DNA of 64,000 nucleotides from Vicinamibacterales bacterium. Its GTDB lineage: Bacteria > Acidobacteriota > Vicinamibacteria > Vicinamibacterales > UBA2999. The notes below the pieces were generated by a model. The model worked only from the letters and a program-made list of their open reading frames with translations. It had not been told where the DNA came from and searched no databases. Positions within the stretch are counted from its first letter, which is position 1. Each line of letters begins with the position of its first letter. Shown here piece after piece: positions 62,101 through 64,000 of this stretch. Position numbers and translations under genes: made by a program. Location of the stretch: positions 1-64,000 of the forward strand of contig JAUXWO010000113.1 in the NCBI GenBank assembly GCA_030680175.1. Reading direction: 5' to 3'.

Positions 62101-64000
62101 CTACTTCTTGTCGTCCTCCACCACTTCGGCATCGATCACCTCGCCTTCGGCCGCCGCCGCGTTCGCGGCGTCGGGACCGGGCGCGCCCGCCGACGGGCCG
62201 CCCTCGGGCGGCGTGGCCGCCTGCTGGCGATAGAGCGCTTCGGCCGCCTTGTGCTGCGCCGAGGTCAACGCCTCCATCGCGCGGGTCATCGCGGCGGCGT
62301 CGTTGGCCTCGATGGCCGTCTTGAGGCTGGCCATCGCGCCTTCGACCGCGCCGCGATCCCCGGCCTCCAGCTTGTCGCCGGCGTCCTTCAGCATCCGCTC
62401 GGCGGTGTAGAGCGCCTGGTCGGCGCGATTGCGCGTCTCGATCTCCTCGCGCCGCTGCTTGTCCTCGTCGGCGTGCGTCTCGGCCTCGCGCATCATCTGC
62501 GCCACTTCGTCCTTGCTCAGGCCGGAGGAGGCCGTGATCTGGATCTTCTGCTCCTTGCCCGTCCCGAGGTCCTTGGCCGACACGTTGACCATGCCGTTGG
62601 CGTCGATGTCGAAGGCGACCTCGATCTGCGGCACGCCGCGCGGGGCCGGCGGCAGGCCGATCAGGTGGAAGCGGCCCAGCGTGCGGTTGTCGCGGGCCAG
62701 CGGACGCTCGCCCTGGAGCACGTGGACTTCCACGCTCGTCTGGCTGTCGGCGGCCGTCGAGAACACCTCGCTCTTGCGCGTCGGGATCGTGGTGTTGCGC
62801 GTGATGAGCGGCGTCATCACGCCGCCGAGCGTCTCGATGCCGAGCGACAGCGGCGTCACGTCGAGCAGGAGCAGATCCTTCACCTCGCCGGCCAGCACGC
62901 CCGCCTGGATCGCCGCGCCGACGGCGACGACCTCATCCGGATTCACGCCCTTGTGCGGCTCCTTGCCGAACAGCTCCTTGACGATCTGCTGCACCTTGGG
63001 GATGCGCGTCGAGCCGCCGACCAGCACCACCTCGTCGATCTTGCTCGCGTCGAGCCCCGCATCCACCAGCGCCTGCCGCGTCGGCCCGACCGTCCGCTGC
63101 AGCAGCGCGTCGACGAGCGACTCGAACTTCGCGCGCGTGAGCTTCATCGCCAGGTGCTTCGGCCCCGAGGCATCCGCCGTGATGAACGGCAGGTTGATCT
63201 CGGTCTCCATCACCGACGACAGCTCCATCTTCGCCTTCTCGGCGGCCTCGCGCAGCCGCTGCAGCGCCATGCGATCCTTGCCGAGGTCGATGCCATCGCT
63301 CTTCCGGAACTCGTCGATGATCCACTCGATCACCCGCTGATCGAGGTTGTCGCCACCGAGATGCGTGTCGCCGTTGGTCGACTTCACCTCGACGACGCCC
63401 TCGCCCACTTCCAGGATCGAGATGTCGAAGGTGCCGCCGCCGAAGTCGTACACGGCGATCGTCTCGTCCTTCTTCTTGTCGAGCCCGTACGCCAGCGCCG
63501 CCGCCGTCGGCTCGTTGACGATGCGCATGACCTCGAGGCCGGCGATCTGCCCGGCTTCCTTGGTGGCCTGCCGCTGCGCGTCATTGAAGTAGGCCGGCAC
63601 GGTGATGACCGCCTTCGTCACCGTCTGGCCGAGGTAGTCCTCGGCCGCCTGCTTGAGCTTCTGCAGCACCATGGCCGACAGCTGCGGCGGCGCGAACTCC
63701 TGGTCGCCGATCTTCACGCGCACATCGCCATTCCCGGCGGCGGCGACGTGGTACGGCACCATGCGCAGCTCGTCGCTCACTTCCTCGAAGCGGCGGCCCA
63801 TGAATCGCTTGATCGAAAAGATCGTCTGCTCGGGGTTCGTCACGGCCTGGCGCTTGGCCACCTGGCCCACGAGGCGCTCCCCGGTCTTGCTGAAGGCAAC
63901 GACCGACGGTGTGAGCCGGCTGCCCTCGGCGTTCTGAATCACAGTGGGCTGGTCGCCTTCCATCACGGCGACTACCGAGTTCGTAGTGCCGAGGTCGATA
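62101..64000 (-). CDS. dnaK: Molecular chaperone DnaK (N-terminus truncated by window edge)
   Basis: [18 protein letters not shown] reads to the window end; [50 protein letters not shown]. Confidence 0.97.
   Translation of the reverse strand, partial: IDLGTTNSVVAVMEGDQPTVIQNAEGSRLTPSVVAFSKTGERLVGQVAKRQAVTNPEQTIFSIKRFMGRRFEEVSDELRMVPYHVAAAGNGDVRVKIGDQEFAPPQLSAMVLQKLKQAAEDYLGQTVTKAVITVPAYFNDAQRQATKEAGQIAGLEVMRIVNEPTAAALAYGLDKKKDETIAVYDFGGGTFDISILEVGEGVVEVKSTNGDTHLGGDNLDQRVIEWIIDEFRKSDGIDLGKDRMALQRLREAAEKAKMELSSVMETEINLPFITADASGPKHLAMKLTRAKFESLVDALLQRTVGPTRQALVDAGLDASKIDEVVLVGGSTRIPKVQQIVKELFGKEPHKGVNPDEVVAVGAAIQAGVLAGEVKDLLLLDVTPLSLGIETLGGVMTPLITRNTTIPTRKSEVFSTAADSQTSVEVHVLQGERPLARDNRTLGRFHLIGLPPAPRGVPQIEVAFDIDANGMVNVSAKDLGTGKEQKIQITASSGLSKDEVAQMMREAETHADEDKQRREEIETRNRADQALYTAERMLKDAGDKLEAGDRGAVEGAMASLKTAIEANDAAAMTRAMEALTSAQHKAAEALYRQQAATPPEGGPSAGAPGPDAANAAAAEGEVIDAEVVEDDKK

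Overview
This is a 64 kb, GC-rich, gene-dense bacterial window, mostly minus-strand operons. Gene content and style suggest an Acidobacteriota/Vicinamibacteria-like genome; that assignment is inference only. No rRNA, tRNA, CRISPR array or classical transposase gene was recognised. The core modules, in order, are: etfBA + ETF-QO; a fatty acid/phospholipid operon (fabF, acpP, fabG, fabD, plsX, rpmF, yceD); dgt, deoB, hfq, miaA, tonB; futalosine-type menaquinone genes (menG/ubiE, ubiA, amidohydrolase, mqnC, mqnA and an MqnE-like protein); a mycobacterial Sdh1-like succinate dehydrogenase; an envelope block (lpxI, FabZ-LpxA fusion, skp, bamA, lolD, lolC/E); clpC, lysS, nusB, ribH; a TetR/MFP/RND efflux operon; meaB with a methylmalonyl-CoA epimerase-MBL fusion; and hemW, a helicase loader, a sigma factor, hspR, dnaJ and dnaK (dnaK runs off the edge). 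The observations most worth following up are: (1) a 1493-aa RND inner-membrane pump fused in one reading frame to a TolC-like outer-membrane factor, with a signal-peptide-like joint; (2) an MqnE homologue that has lost the radical-SAM cysteine motif but is still embedded in the menaquinone cluster; (3) FabZ-LpxA and epimerase-MBL fusions; (4) several families of intergenic 7-nt and 9-nt periodic repeats with complementary arms (hairpins), one carrying a nested ~76-bp insertion with terminal inverted repeats, plus REP/MITE-like palindromes flanked by 23-24 bp direct repeats; (5) a 28-codon membrane microprotein ORF wedged with overlapping start and stop between tonB and miaA.
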